A DNA stretch of 64,000 bases from JACVRW01 sp963812415 (GTDB lineage: Bacteria > Actinomycetota > Thermoleophilia > Solirubrobacterales > Thermoleophilaceae): the NCBI GenBank assembly GCA_963812415.1, contig CAWEVH010000024.1, forward strand, positions 1-64,000, given 5' to 3'. The translations under genes and the position numbers were made by a program. Shown here piece by piece: positions 25,883 to 35,109 of the stretch. How positions within the stretch are numbered: the first letter of the stretch is position 1; each line of letters starts with the position of its first letter. A model generated the notes under the pieces. That model was given only the letters and a program-made list of their open reading frames with translations, did no database searches and was not told the origin of the DNA.

Positions 25883-26845
25883 CTAGCGGTACGTGAAGAT
25901 CGTGTCGCCGATGTCGATCCAGTTGAAGATCGACCGTGCGCTCGGGATCGGCACACGCAGGCAGCCATGGCTCGCCGGGTAGCTGGGCACCGATGCGTAG
26001 CCGTGGATCGCGTACCCGCGGATGAAGTAGGACGAATGCACCATGCCCTTGGCGTTCGTGCCCGGCGTCTGGAGGTAGAACTTGTAGGTGCCGAACACCG
26101 TCGGCGTGGCCGGCGTGCCCGACGAGGTGTGGTAGGTGCGGTAGGGCCTGCCCTTGTCGGCCAGTACCAGAACCTGGCGTGACCAGTCGAACTCGACGTG
26201 CTTGCCGGCCTTGGGATAGCGCAGCTTGTACGCCCCCTCGCCGCGCAGCAGGTTCGCGAACACCGCCCTGCTGGCATAGCCGCTGCGGCCCATCCCGTTG
26301 GTCTTGCGGAAGGCGAGCACGCCGATCGACGTGAGCCAGTCGAACGAGCCAGACACGGGAGTGGCGAACCCGAGCCGCATCAGCTGGCGCTGCAGAAGCA
26401 GCACCTTGACGCCGCTGTCACCCCGACGCGCGCTCCAACGCACCACCCGCACCCGCTCGCTCTTCGTCTTGAAGGCCAGCTGCCCGGCCGATGCGGCGTG
26501 CTTTACCACCAGGCGCGCGAGCCCCGGCTTGCCCGCCCGGAAACGGAACACGTAGCGCCCGCCCGCGTCCACCGTGCGGCGCACCCGCTTGGTGACCCGG
26601 CCCCGCCGCAGCGCATACAGGGTCACGACCTCGCCGGCCACATAGGGCTTGACGACGCCCCGCACCGTGATCCGCTGAGTAGGCGCGTAGTAGCGCAGCG
26701 TCTTGGTGGCGACTCCACCGTGGACGGAGAGCGACGCCGCGCCCAGGGCCGGAACCGTCCCCGTGGCCGGTGCGGTCTGCGCCTGGGCGGCGGGAGCGAG
26801 GAGGAGCAGGGCGAGAGCGGCGGGCACCAGCGAGCGAGCGTTCAC
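25883..26845 (-). CDS. L,D-transpeptidase (YkuD) with peptidoglycan-binding domain
   Basis: Exported enzyme of about 320 residues that makes 3-3 cross-links or attaches proteins to peptidoglycan. Signal peptide LVPAALALLLLAPAAQAQ with AQA cleavage site; a beta-rich segment (residues 45-120); PG_binding_1 (VKVLLLQRQLMRLGFATPVSG); and the YkuD domain with HVEFDWSRQVLVLADKG, FLQTPG-like loop, YAIHGYASVPSYPASHGCLRVP, where the cysteine of SHGCLR is the nucleophile. GTG 26845 is the start, with TAGTGG 5 bases upstream on the minus strand. It stands next to the ABC exporter genes but 8 bases downstream of them, so they may share a transcript. Confidence 0.92.
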   Translation of the reverse strand: MNARSLVPAALALLLLAPAAQAQTAPATGTVPALGAASLSVHGGVATKTLRYYAPTQRITVRGVVKPYVAGEVVTLYALRRGRVTKRVRRTVDAGGRYVFRFRAGKPGLARLVVKHAASAGQLAFKTKSERVRVVRWSARRGDSGVKVLLLQRQLMRLGFATPVSGSFDWLTSIGVLAFRKTNGMGRSGYASRAVFANLLRGEGAYKLRYPKAGKHVEFDWSRQVLVLADKGRPYRTYHTSSGTPATPTVFGTYKFYLQTPGTNAKGMVHSSYFIRGYAIHGYASVPSYPASHGCLRVPIPSARSIFNWIDIGDTIFTYR

Positions 26846-26853
26846 GCGAACCA

Positions 26854-27606
26854 CTATGCCACGAGGCGACGCCGGAGCGCGCGCACCGGAACGACGTAGA
26901 GCGCAGCGGTGAGCGCGAGCAGCCAGAGCGCGTTGCCGAGGACCGACAGGGCGTCCGGTCCAAGCACGAGCCCGCGCGTGATCTCCACGAGGTGGTAGAG
27001 CGGGGTGCACCAGGCCACCACCGAGACCCAGTCCGGGAGCTCGTCAAGCGGGTAGAAGATGCCGCTGAACAGGAACAGCGGCGTGATGAAGAGGGTGTAG
27101 TAGAAGCTGTACCAGTCCATCGACGGGATCGAGCTCGTGAACGCGAGCCCGAGCATCCCGAAGCAGGCGCCGCCCAGCACCAGGAAGGCCGGCGTCGCGA
27201 TCGCCCAGGCGGAGTCGACGAGCCCGAACAGCGCCACCACGATCGTGAAGACCGTGCCGTAGATCGTCGCTCGCGTGGCCGCCCACGCCACCTCGCCCAG
27301 CACCAGGTCCGACACCTCGAGCGGCGTCGTGAGCACCGCGTCGTAGAGCCGCGTCTCCTCCATCTTGAAGAAGATGTTCCAGGTGGTCTCGAACGACGCC
27401 GCCCACATCACGGCCGAGGCGATCAGGCCCGGGCCCACGAACTGCTTGTAGGGGATGCCCTCGATCACCGCCAGGTAGGTGCCGAGGCCGAAGCCCATCG
27501 CGAGCAGGTAGAAGAGCGGATCGATGAACTGCGGGAGCAGCGCGCCCTTCCAGACCTTCGAGAACCAGAGCAGGTTGCGGCGCCAGAGCCTGCTCGCACC
27601 CGTCAC
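26854..27606 (-). CDS. ABC-2 type transporter permease (NodJ/DrrB-like)
   Basis: Membrane subunit of 250 residues with six helices (PLFYLLAMGFGLGTYL, LIASAVMWAASFETTWNIFF, TRATIYGTVFTIVVALFG, FLVLGGACFGMLGLAF, LFITPLFLFSGIFYPL, ALWLLALTAALYVVPV). The FSGIFYPLDELP motif before the last helix pair is the ABC-2 signature. It ends 8 bases before the transpeptidase GTG and begins 16 bases after the ATPase stop. The family exports drugs or polysaccharides; the substrate here is unknown. Confidence 0.88.
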   Translation of the reverse strand: MTGASRLWRRNLLWFSKVWKGALLPQFIDPLFYLLAMGFGLGTYLAVIEGIPYKQFVGPGLIASAVMWAASFETTWNIFFKMEETRLYDAVLTTPLEVSDLVLGEVAWAATRATIYGTVFTIVVALFGLVDSAWAIATPAFLVLGGACFGMLGLAFTSSIPSMDWYSFYYTLFITPLFLFSGIFYPLDELPDWVSVVAWCTPLYHLVEITRGLVLGPDALSVLGNALWLLALTAALYVVPVRALRRRLVA

Positions 27607-27622
27607 CGTCTGATGAGGGCGC

Positions 27623-28348
27623 TCATTCGCGCAGCGAGTGGCCGGTGATCTGGAGGAACACGCCCTCGAGCGTGGGCTCCGAGTAGCGCCGCAGGAGCTC
27701 GTCGGGCGTGCCCTGGGCGACGATGCGGCCCTCGTCCATGATCAGGAGCCGGTCGCAGATGCGGTGGGCCTCCTCCATGTAGTGGGTGGTGACGATCTGG
27801 GTCACGCCGCGCGCCCGGAGCGAGCCGAGCAGCTCCCAGACCGCGCGCCGCGCCTGCGGGTCGAGACCCGTGGTCGGCTCGTCCAGCACGATCAGCGAGG
27901 GCTGGTTCACGAGGGCGCGGGCCACGAGCAGCCGCCGCTTCATCCCCCCGGAGAGCTCGGCCGGGCGCGCGTCGGCGCGCTCGCGAAGCAGCGCGAAGTC
28001 GAGCAGCTCGTCCACGCGGCCGTCGGCCTCCACCCCGTGGTACATCGCCTGGACCTCGAGGTTCTCGCGCACGGTCAGCTCGCGGTCGAGGTTCTGCTCC
28101 TGGGGCACGACGCCGATACGCGCCTTGACGGCCCTCCGCTCGCTTCGCACGTCGAGCCCGAGCACCGTGAGCTCGCCCTCCTCGATGGCGGCCAGCCCGT
28201 AGATCATCTTCATGGTGGTCGTCTTGCCGGCGCCGTTGGGGCCGAGAAAGCCGAAGCACTCGCCCCGGGCGACGTCGAAGTCGATGCCGTCCACCGCCGT
28301 CAGCGAGCCGTAGCGCTTGCGAAGCCCCCGACCGCGGACCGCGCTCAT
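27623..28348 (-). CDS. ABC-2 type transporter ATP-binding protein
   Basis: ATPase of about 241 residues: Walker A GPNGAGKTTTMKM, Q-loop VVPQEQNLD, signature LSGGMKRRLLVARAL, Walker B LIVLDEPTTGLDP and H-loop QIVTTHYMEEA. The short C-terminus lacks a DUF4162 extension. The ATG overlaps the stop of the CPBP gene (ATGA), and the permease follows 16 bases on, so CPBP protein, ATPase and permease form one operon. Confidence 0.93.
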   Translation of the reverse strand: MSAVRGRGLRKRYGSLTAVDGIDFDVARGECFGFLGPNGAGKTTTMKMIYGLAAIEEGELTVLGLDVRSERRAVKARIGVVPQEQNLDRELTVRENLEVQAMYHGVEADGRVDELLDFALLRERADARPAELSGGMKRRLLVARALVNQPSLIVLDEPTTGLDPQARRAVWELLGSLRARGVTQIVTTHYMEEAHRICDRLLIMDEGRIVAQGTPDELLRRYSEPTLEGVFLQITGHSLRE

Positions 28349-29175
28349 CCCGGTGCGGGCGCGGGGGCGGACAGGCGCGGGACGACGGCGCAGGCGACGA
28401 GCATCAGCGGTCCGAGGACGAGCGAGACGGACGCCTCCTCCACGGCCACGCCGTAGGCGATCGCGTTGTTGAGCGCGTGCAGGGCGATCACGGGATAGAG
28501 CGAGCCGGTCTTCTCGTAGACGAGGCAGAACATCACCCCCAGGGCGGCGAGCGGCGGCAGGATCAATGCTCCCTCGCCGGAGAAGTCCCAGTGGATCACC
28601 CCGAACACGAGCCCGTCGATCAGCGCGGCACCCAGCACGGTGTAGCGACTGCGCAGCGCGCGGTAGAAGAAGCCGCGGAAGAAGATCTCCTCGGCCACCG
28701 GGGCCACGCACACCACCATGAAGCCGGCGGCGATCAGCCCGAGCGTGCCCTCGTCGGAGCCGAGGTCCTGCGCCACGGTCTGCTCGGCGTCCGGCTGGAC
28801 CACCGCCGAGTAGATCGCGGCGAGCAGGTAGAAGCTGAACAGCCCCAGCGCGGCCCAGCCGACCGTGGGCCAGAAGCGCGAGCGTCTGAGCCCGAAGTGC
28901 CAGGCCTTCGGCTTGCGCGTGAACGACGCGAACAGCACGGCGGTGCCCACGAAGACCAGGCTCTGCATGAACGTGGCGATCACGGTGAACGTCGGGTCGT
29001 CCTCGTCCGTTCCCGCTCCGGTGGCGGCCGCCACGATCCCAACTGCGATCAGCGTCCCGATCAGCGCCACGAGGAAGCCCACCCCGGCGTACCAGGCGGG
29101 CCAGCGCGGAGCGGCGGCCTCCGGGAGCTCGGGGTGCTCCGGTGGCGGCGCTGACTGGACGAGCGGAGCCTCCAC
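28345..29175 (-). CDS. CPBP-family intramembrane glutamic endopeptidase
   Basis: Membrane protease of the Rce1/CAAX type, 276 residues, about eight helices. Catalytic motifs are all present: EEIFFRGFFYRAL (EExxxR), FGVIHWDFS (FxxxH) and HALNNAIAY (HxxxN/D). The N-terminal 28 residues are a proline-rich cytoplasmic tail. Bacterial members process or modify peptides and are often near bacteriocin or ABC genes; here it is translationally coupled to an ABC-2 exporter, which suggests handling of an exported substrate. No small precursor peptide gene was found nearby. Confidence 0.88.
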   Translation of the reverse strand: MEAPLVQSAPPPEHPELPEAAAPRWPAWYAGVGFLVALIGTLIAVGIVAAATGAGTDEDDPTFTVIATFMQSLVFVGTAVLFASFTRKPKAWHFGLRRSRFWPTVGWAALGLFSFYLLAAIYSAVVQPDAEQTVAQDLGSDEGTLGLIAAGFMVVCVAPVAEEIFFRGFFYRALRSRYTVLGAALIDGLVFGVIHWDFSGEGALILPPLAALGVMFCLVYEKTGSLYPVIALHALNNAIAYGVAVEEASVSLVLGPLMLVACAVVPRLSAPAPAPG

Positions 29176-29180
29176 GGCCC

Positions 29181-29852
29181 TCAGACTAGGGAGGGGAGCT
29201 CCGCGAGCGAGCCGACCGCCGCCACGCCCGGCGGCGCCGGCGCGCGTCCGCGCACCACGAGCACGGGCCGGATGCCGGCGGCGAGCGCGCCCTCGACGTC
29301 GTTGGCGAACGAGTCGCCCACGTGCACGGCCTCCGCCGGACCGGCACCCGCCAACTCGAGCGCCCGCTCGAACACCGCCGCGGCCGGCTTCGCGGCCCCG
29401 GCCTCCGCCGATGTCACCACTGCGTCCACGAGCGGCAACAGCCCGGCGCCGTCGAGCCAGTCGGGAAGGGAGCAGTCCCAGTTGCTCGCCACCACGAGCC
29501 GCAGTCCGCGCTGGCGCAGCTCCGCGAGCGCGGGCGCGACGTCGTCGAAGGCTCGGAACTCGAGCGCGCCGAGCATCGCCCGGCGCGCGCCCGCGTGATC
29601 GAGGCCGGGCACGGCGAGCGCCGCCCGCATCACCTCCGCGCAGCGGTCGCGCAGCTCGTCGAGCGACGCCCGATCCGAGCCCTCCCCGTGGTGGGCGATG
29701 TAGTAGTCGATCTCGGCACCGAAGCCGCGCGCGGCCTGCTCCTCACTCACCTCGAAGCCCGCCTCGGCGAGCAGCGCGCGCAGGCGGGTCGCCGGCGGCT
29801 GGAGCTCCACCAGCGTGCCGAGCGCGTCGAGCAGGACGGCCCGCGTGGCCAT
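29181..29852 (-). CDS. HAD-superfamily hydrolase (subfamily IA)
   Basis: About 223 residues. Motif I is LLDALGTLVEL, so the nucleophile Asp is present but the second Asp of DxD is Leu, as in dehalogenase-like members rather than classical phosphatases. Motif II is LVVASNWD, the motif III lysine is in AGAAKPAAAVF, and motif IV is AVHVGDSFANDVEGA. Likely a phosphatase or dehalogenase-type enzyme of unknown substrate. It ends 5 bases upstream of the CPBP gene and is probably in the same transcript. Confidence 0.85.
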   Translation of the reverse strand: MATRAVLLDALGTLVELQPPATRLRALLAEAGFEVSEEQAARGFGAEIDYYIAHHGEGSDRASLDELRDRCAEVMRAALAVPGLDHAGARRAMLGALEFRAFDDVAPALAELRQRGLRLVVASNWDCSLPDWLDGAGLLPLVDAVVTSAEAGAAKPAAAVFERALELAGAGPAEAVHVGDSFANDVEGALAAGIRPVLVVRGRAPAPPGVAAVGSLAELPSLV

Positions 29853-29893
29853 TAATGGTTTTCCGATCCGCGTGCCCCTGGGCCCCTAGTGGT

Positions 29894-31210
29894 CTACGAG
29901 ATCCAGTGCCAGCTCGCGTACTGGGCGGTGAAGAGGCCGAGGCCGATGGCCGAGAATGCCGCCACCGGCGTGGTGATTCGGCGCTCGTCGCACACGATCG
30001 CGAGCCAGACGAAGATCGGGAAGAGCACGGCCACGAAGCGCGGCAGCGACATCAGCGGCTGCGGCGTGACCGGGAACGTGAGCGGCAGCACCAGCGAGGC
30101 CGCCACCCAGGCGCCATAGGCCTTGGGCAGGCGGCGGAGCACCCCGACGCACGCGCACACCGCGAACACAAGCGTGCCGAACAGCATGATGTTGAGCGCC
30201 GCGATCCGGAACGGGTCCCCCGCCGCAACCTCGAAGTACACCGGCGAGCGCGACCCCGACGCGAGCTGGCGCACGCCGTCGAGCGCCGCCATGAAGCCGT
30301 CCCAGGCGCCGGCGAGCGGCACCGTGAGCTCACGCGACCAGGCGTCCTGGACGTCGAGGAAGCGCAGCGCGTCGCCCTCGACCAGGCCGAGCCAGGCGGC
30401 GTAGGCGGCCACCCCCAGAGGTGCGAGCCCAAGCCAGGCCGCATCACGTAAGCGTCGTCGTGCGCGAGGGCGCGGGCTCGGCCCGCGCCGGAGCGACCGC
30501 TCATCAAGCGAACTCCACCAGATCATGACCAGCGGGATCAGCAGCAGCAGCCCCGCGCTGCGCGTGGCGGAGGCGCCCATCGCGCAGGTGCCGGCCCAGG
30601 CCCAGCGGCCCGTCCGCGCCGCGTAGAACGCTCCAACCGCGAGCAGGAGGAAGAGGCTCTCCGAGTACGGGGCGCCGAAGAACACCGCCGCCGGGAACAC
30701 CGCGAGCAGGAGCAGCGTGGCCGGCGCCACCTGCCGCCCGCGCTCGAGCACCACGAGCTTGTAGAGCAGGGCGAGCGCCGCGACGAACGCGATCAGCGAC
30801 ACGAGGTAGGCGACCACGAGCAGCGCCGCCTCGGACCCGCCGAGCAGGGTGCCGAGCGAGCGGATCAGGAGCGGGTAGAGCGGGAAGAACGCGGCCCGCG
30901 GCGCCGACTCGCCGTAGCCCGAGTCGGCGATGCGCAGGTACCAGACCGAGTCCCAGCGGGCGAGGGGCGCGAGCAGGGGCTCGGCGAGCGGGCCGGTGAG
31001 GGCGGGCTCGTCGAACTTGTCGGCGTTCTCCCGGGCGAGCCCGCCGGTCGCAGGACCGAAGGACACGGCGGCGAAGACCGCCACGAGGAGCACCGCGGCG
31101 CGGGTGGGCAGCGCCACGCGCACAGCGGCGCGCAGCGCTTCCGAGTGGCGAAACGCCGCGAGCTTCGCGGCGGATGACCGCGCCAGCGCGGGGGTAGCCT
31201 GAAACGTCAT
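29894..31210 (-). CDS. PIG-V-like integral membrane glycosyltransferase
   Basis: 438 residues with about ten to twelve helices. After the first helix there is a large outer loop with LARWDSVWYLRIADSGYG, where RWD is the acidic catalytic motif of dolichyl- or polyprenyl-phosphate-sugar-dependent mannosyltransferases of the PIG-V type, and then FFPLYPLLIRSLG. It probably adds a mannose-type sugar to a lipid or protein on the outer face. The ATG at 31210 shares two bases with the divergent MscS ATG (CATG); a later start would remove the overlap, but no obvious better one is seen before the first helix (residues 37-55). Confidence 0.8.
   Translation of the reverse strand: MTFQATPALARSSAAKLAAFRHSEALRAAVRVALPTRAAVLLVAVFAAVSFGPATGGLARENADKFDEPALTGPLAEPLLAPLARWDSVWYLRIADSGYGESAPRAAFFPLYPLLIRSLGTLLGGSEAALLVVAYLVSLIAFVAALALLYKLVVLERGRQVAPATLLLLAVFPAAVFFGAPYSESLFLLLAVGAFYAARTGRWAWAGTCAMGASATRSAGLLLLIPLVMIWWSSLDERSLRRGPSPRPRARRRLRDAAWLGLAPLGVAAYAAWLGLVEGDALRFLDVQDAWSRELTVPLAGAWDGFMAALDGVRQLASGSRSPVYFEVAAGDPFRIAALNIMLFGTLVFAVCACVGVLRRLPKAYGAWVAASLVLPLTFPVTPQPLMSLPRFVAVLFPIFVWLAIVCDERRITTPVAAFSAIGLGLFTAQYASWHWIS
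31195..31200 (+). promoter_or_regulatory. Putative -10 box of the MscS gene
   Basis: TAGCCT ends 8 bases before ATG 31209 and lies inside the N-terminal codons of the divergent glycosyltransferase gene. Confidence 0.4.
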
Positions 31211-32018
31211 GCCGGAACTCGATTTCTACACCGCGGCCGAATCCTGGCTGGACCAAAACGGCAACTGGATAACGGCCGTGGTGACGGTGATCCTGGCGAT
31301 CGTCCTCGCCGAGCTGGTCGACCACGCCCTCGCCCGCCGCGGCCAGCGACTGTCGGCGGCCATCGCCGGAGGGGAGCTCTCGCCGGTGGCCAGCACCCGC
31401 CTGCGGCTGATCCGGCGGCTGATCTTCGCGCTCATCATCGTCATCGGGCTCGCGCTGGCGGCCGCGCAGTTCCCGAGCGTCAAGCGCCTTGCCACCGGCA
31501 TCCTCGCCTCGTCGGCGGTGCTCGGCATCATCATCGGGTTCGCCGCCCGCGCGACGCTGGCCAACGCGGTGGCCGGCGTCATGCTCGCCATCACCCAGCC
31601 GATCCGGATCGGCGACCTCGTGACCTTCGAGGAGCGCACGGGGGAGATCGAGGACGTCAAGCTGAGCTACACCTACATCCGGCTGGACGACGGGCACCGG
31701 CTGATCGTCCCCAACGAGCTGCTCGCCCAGAGCTCGATCGAGAACCACACGATCCTCGATCCACGCGTGCAGGTGGAGGTGTCGATCTGGCTGCCCCAGG
31801 GCGCGGACGTGGACCGCGCGCTCGACCTGATCGTGGACTCGGAGGAGGGCATCAGGGCGTCCGTCGCCGAGGTGGATGCGGACGGCGTGCGCCTCAGCGC
31901 CACCACGTGGTGCTCGAATCCCGACGAGCGCGGAGCGGTGGGCGCGGAGCTGCGCCGGCGCTGGCTGCGGCTGCTCCGAGAGCACGGTCTATCCTCAGAG
32001 GCGGTCGCCTCCTCCTAA
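31209..32018 (+). CDS. MscS-family mechanosensitive channel
   Basis: Protein of 269 residues releasing solutes on hypo-osmotic shock. Helices at residues 20-40 and 70-90, then the pore helix LATGILASSAVLGIIIGFAA, followed by the MscS beta-domain (PIRIGDLVTFEERTGEIEDV, YIRLDDGHRLIVPNELLAQS) and a C-terminal alpha/beta domain. It starts back-to-back with the PIG-V-like gene and is followed 11 bases later by the penicillin-binding protein gene. Confidence 0.92.
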   Translation: MPELDFYTAAESWLDQNGNWITAVVTVILAIVLAELVDHALARRGQRLSAAIAGGELSPVASTRLRLIRRLIFALIIVIGLALAAAQFPSVKRLATGILASSAVLGIIIGFAARATLANAVAGVMLAITQPIRIGDLVTFEERTGEIEDVKLSYTYIRLDDGHRLIVPNELLAQSSIENHTILDPRVQVEVSIWLPQGADVDRALDLIVDSEEGIRASVAEVDADGVRLSATTWCSNPDERGAVGAELRRRWLRLLREHGLSSEAVASS

Positions 32019-32029
32019 GCGAACTCCCT

Positions 32030-34139
32030 ATGAGCTCCCGCCAGCGAAAGTCAAGGAGGCGAAAGCGCCCGAGCGCCAAGGGCAAGCTCTTCCTCGGACT
32101 CGGCGTGATCGCCACCCTCGCCGCGATCGGCATCCTGTCGGCGGCCGGCTACGTGTTCGCGATCGCGTCCATCGGCGCCCGATCTGAGCGAGCTGCGGGC
32201 CGACGACAAGGGCGAGGTGTCCGCGGTCTTCGCGTCGGACGGCACCCGCCTCGGCTTCGTGCAGTCGGACGTGCTGCGCCGGGTCGTGACCTTCGAGGAG
32301 ATGCCGCCGGAGATCCGCCAGGCGACCGTCGCGATCGAGGACGAGCGCTTCTACAAGCACGAGGGCGTGGACTTCAACGCGATCATCCGCGCCGGAATCA
32401 AGAACCTCGAGTCGGGCAAGACCGTGCAGGGCGGCTCGACGATCACCCAGCAGCTCGTCCGCGCCCTCTACATCAGGGACCCCAAGCGCGACTTCGCTCG
32501 CAAGATCCGCGAGGCCAAGCTCGCGTCGGAGCTGGAGGAGAAGCACTCGAAGCGCTGGATCCTCCACGAGTACCTGAACTCCGTGCCGTACGGCACCGTC
32601 GGCGGCCGCACGGCGATCGGCGTGCAGGCCGCGGCCGTGACCTTCTTCGACAAGAACGTCGACGACCTCGACCTCGGCGAGTCGGCGCTGCTGGCGGGGC
32701 TGCCACAGGCGCCCTCGCAGTACAACCCCTACCGCAATAGGGGCGCCGCCCTGGGTCGTCGCAACGAGGTGCTGCGCGCGATGAAGGAGAACGGCTACAT
32801 CACGCAGGAGGAGTATCTCGAGGCGATCCAGAAGCCGATCAAGCTCAAGCGCGGCACGCGCTACACGACTCGCCGCGAGCCCTACTTCTTCGACTACGTC
32901 CAGGAGCAGCTGATCGAGAAGTACGGCGTGGGCGTGGTGCGCCGCGGCGGGCTCAAGATCTTCACCACGATCGACCCGGTCATGCAGGAGTCGGCGCGCG
33001 AGGCGATCAACGCCTACTACGGCGACCCGGCCGGCCCCGCGTCGGCGATCGTCGCGCTCGACCCGCGCAACGGCAAGATCCGCGCGATGGCGTCGAGCGG
33101 CACCTACGACGACCGCAACTTCAACCTCGCCGCCCAGGGGCATCGCCAGCCGGGCTCGGCCTTCAAGACCATGGTGCTCACGGCGGCGATCCGCAAGGGG
33201 GTCGACCCGGACTCGACCAGCTACACCTCGAAGCCGCTGGCGATCAACGACCCCAAGTACGGCGAGTGGAACGTCAGGACGTTCGGCGACAGCTACTCGG
33301 GCACCATGAGCCTGACTCGCGCCACGCTCTCGTCGGACAACACCGTCTACGCGCAGCTGATCCTCGACATCGGGCCCGAGGCCGTGTGCAAGACGGCCAA
33401 GCTGCTCGGGATCACCACGAAGCTGGACTGCTACCCCGCGGAGGGGCTCGGCGGACTCACACGCGGTGTCACGACCCTCGAGATGGCGGGCGCCTACGCG
33501 ACGCTCGCCAACGGTGGCGTGCGCCATCGGCCCACCGGGATCCGCAAGGTCGTGTTCCCCGACGGCAAGAGCGACCAGCTCGCGGGCGGCGAGGGCAAGC
33601 GCGTGATAAGCGACGGGCAGGCCTACGAGGTCACGAAGATCCTGAAGATGAACGTGACCTCGGGCACCGGCACGGCGGCCAACTACGGCTGTCCGGCGGC
33701 CGGCAAGACCGGCACGACCGACGAGGCGAAGGACGCCTGGTTCGTGGGCTACACGCCCCAGCTCTCGACGGCGGTCTGGGTCGGCTATCCCGACGCCGGC
33801 GTGGCGATGCCCGGCGCCCAGGGCGGCACCTATGCGGCGCCGGTCTGGCACGCGTTCATGAGTCCGGCGCACGGCGACTTCTGCGAGGACTTCCCGCTGC
33901 CCCAGGAGCCGTTCCAGGCCTCGCCGTTCTTCGGCAAGTACGCCAGCACGGGCGCCTCGACCTCGAGCGACTACACCTACGGCGGCTCCACCACCCCGCC
34001 CAGCACAGGCGGGACCGAGTACGACCCGCGCTACTACGAGTCGCCGCCCCAGGAGGCGCCGCAGCTCGAGGCCCCGCCCGAGCAGGTCACGCCGGGCAAC
34101 GGGAACGGCAACGGCGGAGTGCCACCGGGCCAGGAGTAG
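32030..34139 (+). CDS. Class A penicillin-binding protein (one frameshift)
   Basis: Bifunctional peptidoglycan glycosyltransferase/transpeptidase, about 702 residues. A basic cytoplasmic tail is followed by one helix (LFLGLGVIATLAAIGILSAAG); the GT51 domain shows TVAIEDERFYKHEGVDFNAI with the catalytic Glu, QGGSTITQQLVRALY and KLASELEEKHSKRWILHEYLN; the transpeptidase has the SxxK serine in GSAFKTMVLTAA, SSDN, and KTGTTDEAKD. The tail is rich in Pro, Gly and Asn. One base shift near 32180 separates the anchor from the GT domain. The MscS gene is 11 bases upstream; thiL follows immediately. Confidence 0.92.
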
Positions 34140-34141
34140 GT

Positions 34142-35048
34142 CTGGGCGAGCTCGAGCTGATCGCCGCCATCCGCGCCGCCCTCACGGATCGCGGCGAGCG
34201 CACCGTCCGCTTCTCGGGGGACGACGCCGCGGTGGTCCGCTCCCGCCCGCTGGCGGTCACATCGATCGACACCGTCGTCGAGGGCACCCACTTCCGCCTC
34301 TCCACGCACACGCCCGGCGACGTCGGCTGGAAGGCGCTCGCCACCGCGCTCTCGGACCTCGCCGCGATGGGCGCCGAGCCCGGCGAGGCCTACGTGTCGC
34401 TCGTTATCCCGGAGGGATTCGACGGCGCGCTCGAGCTCGTGCGCGCGATGGAGGAGCTGGCGGGCCACGCGGGCGTGTCGATCGCCGGCGGCGACGTGGC
34501 GCGCGGGCCGGCGCTCGTGGTCACGGTCGCGGTCACCGGCTGGGCGGACGACGAGCAGGAGCTGGCCGGCCGCGACGGCGCCCGAACCGGGCCAGCTGGT
34601 GGCGGTCACGGGGGAGCTCGGCGGCTCCGAGGCCGGCCGCCGCGAGCTCGAGGCCGGCGGACGCGAAGGCGCGCATGCGCGGCGCCATCTGCGCCCCGTC
34701 CCGCGGCTGCGCGAGGGCGCGGGGCTGGCGCGTGCGGGGGTGTCGGCCATGATCGACCTGAGCGACGGGCTCGCCACCGACGCCCGCCACGTCGCCGAGG
34801 CAAGCGGCGTCGAGCTGCGCGTCAGCCTCGACCGCCTGCCGTGCGCCGCGGGTGTCAGCCCCGACGAGGCCGCGACGGGGGGCGACGACTACGAGCTGCT
34901 CGTGACGCTCGCGCCCGAGCTACTGGAGCGGGCGCGGTCGGCGGCGCCGCTCACCGTGATCGGCGAAGTGCACGACGGGAGCGGGCTGGTGCTGCTCGGC
35001 CCCGACGGTCCGGTGGCGGACCTGCGCGGGTACGAGCACGGCCAGTAG
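34142..35048 (+). CDS. thiL: Thiamine-monophosphate kinase (one frameshift, start unclear)
   Basis: Phosphorylates thiamine monophosphate to the active diphosphate. Seen: ELELIAAIRAAL at the start, VRFSGDDAAVVRSRPLAVTSIDTVVEGTHF, the family signature LSDLAAMGAEPGEAYVSL, then after a one-base shift near 34585 VAVTGELGGSEAG, MIDLSDGLATDARHVAEAS and GDDYELLVTL. About 302 residues. No ATG, GTG or TTG lies in frame between the PBP stop and the first conserved residues; CTG 34142 is the only plausible codon, or an indel hides the real start. It is read from the same transcript as the PBP. Confidence 0.85.
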
Positions 35049-35086
35049 CTGACCGATTCCGGGGGCGAATCTCAGGTCGTTCTGAC

Positions 35087-35109
35087 TTTACCTGCGTATG
35101 GCAGGTCAA
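35087..35109. promoter_or_regulatory. Imperfect palindrome over the AbiEi-DUF559 start codon
   Basis: TTTACCTGC and GCAGGTCAA (one mismatch) flank GTATG, which contains the start codon at 35098. AbiEi antitoxins repress their own genes by binding inverted repeats near the start, so this may be an autoregulatory operator. Confidence 0.35.
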
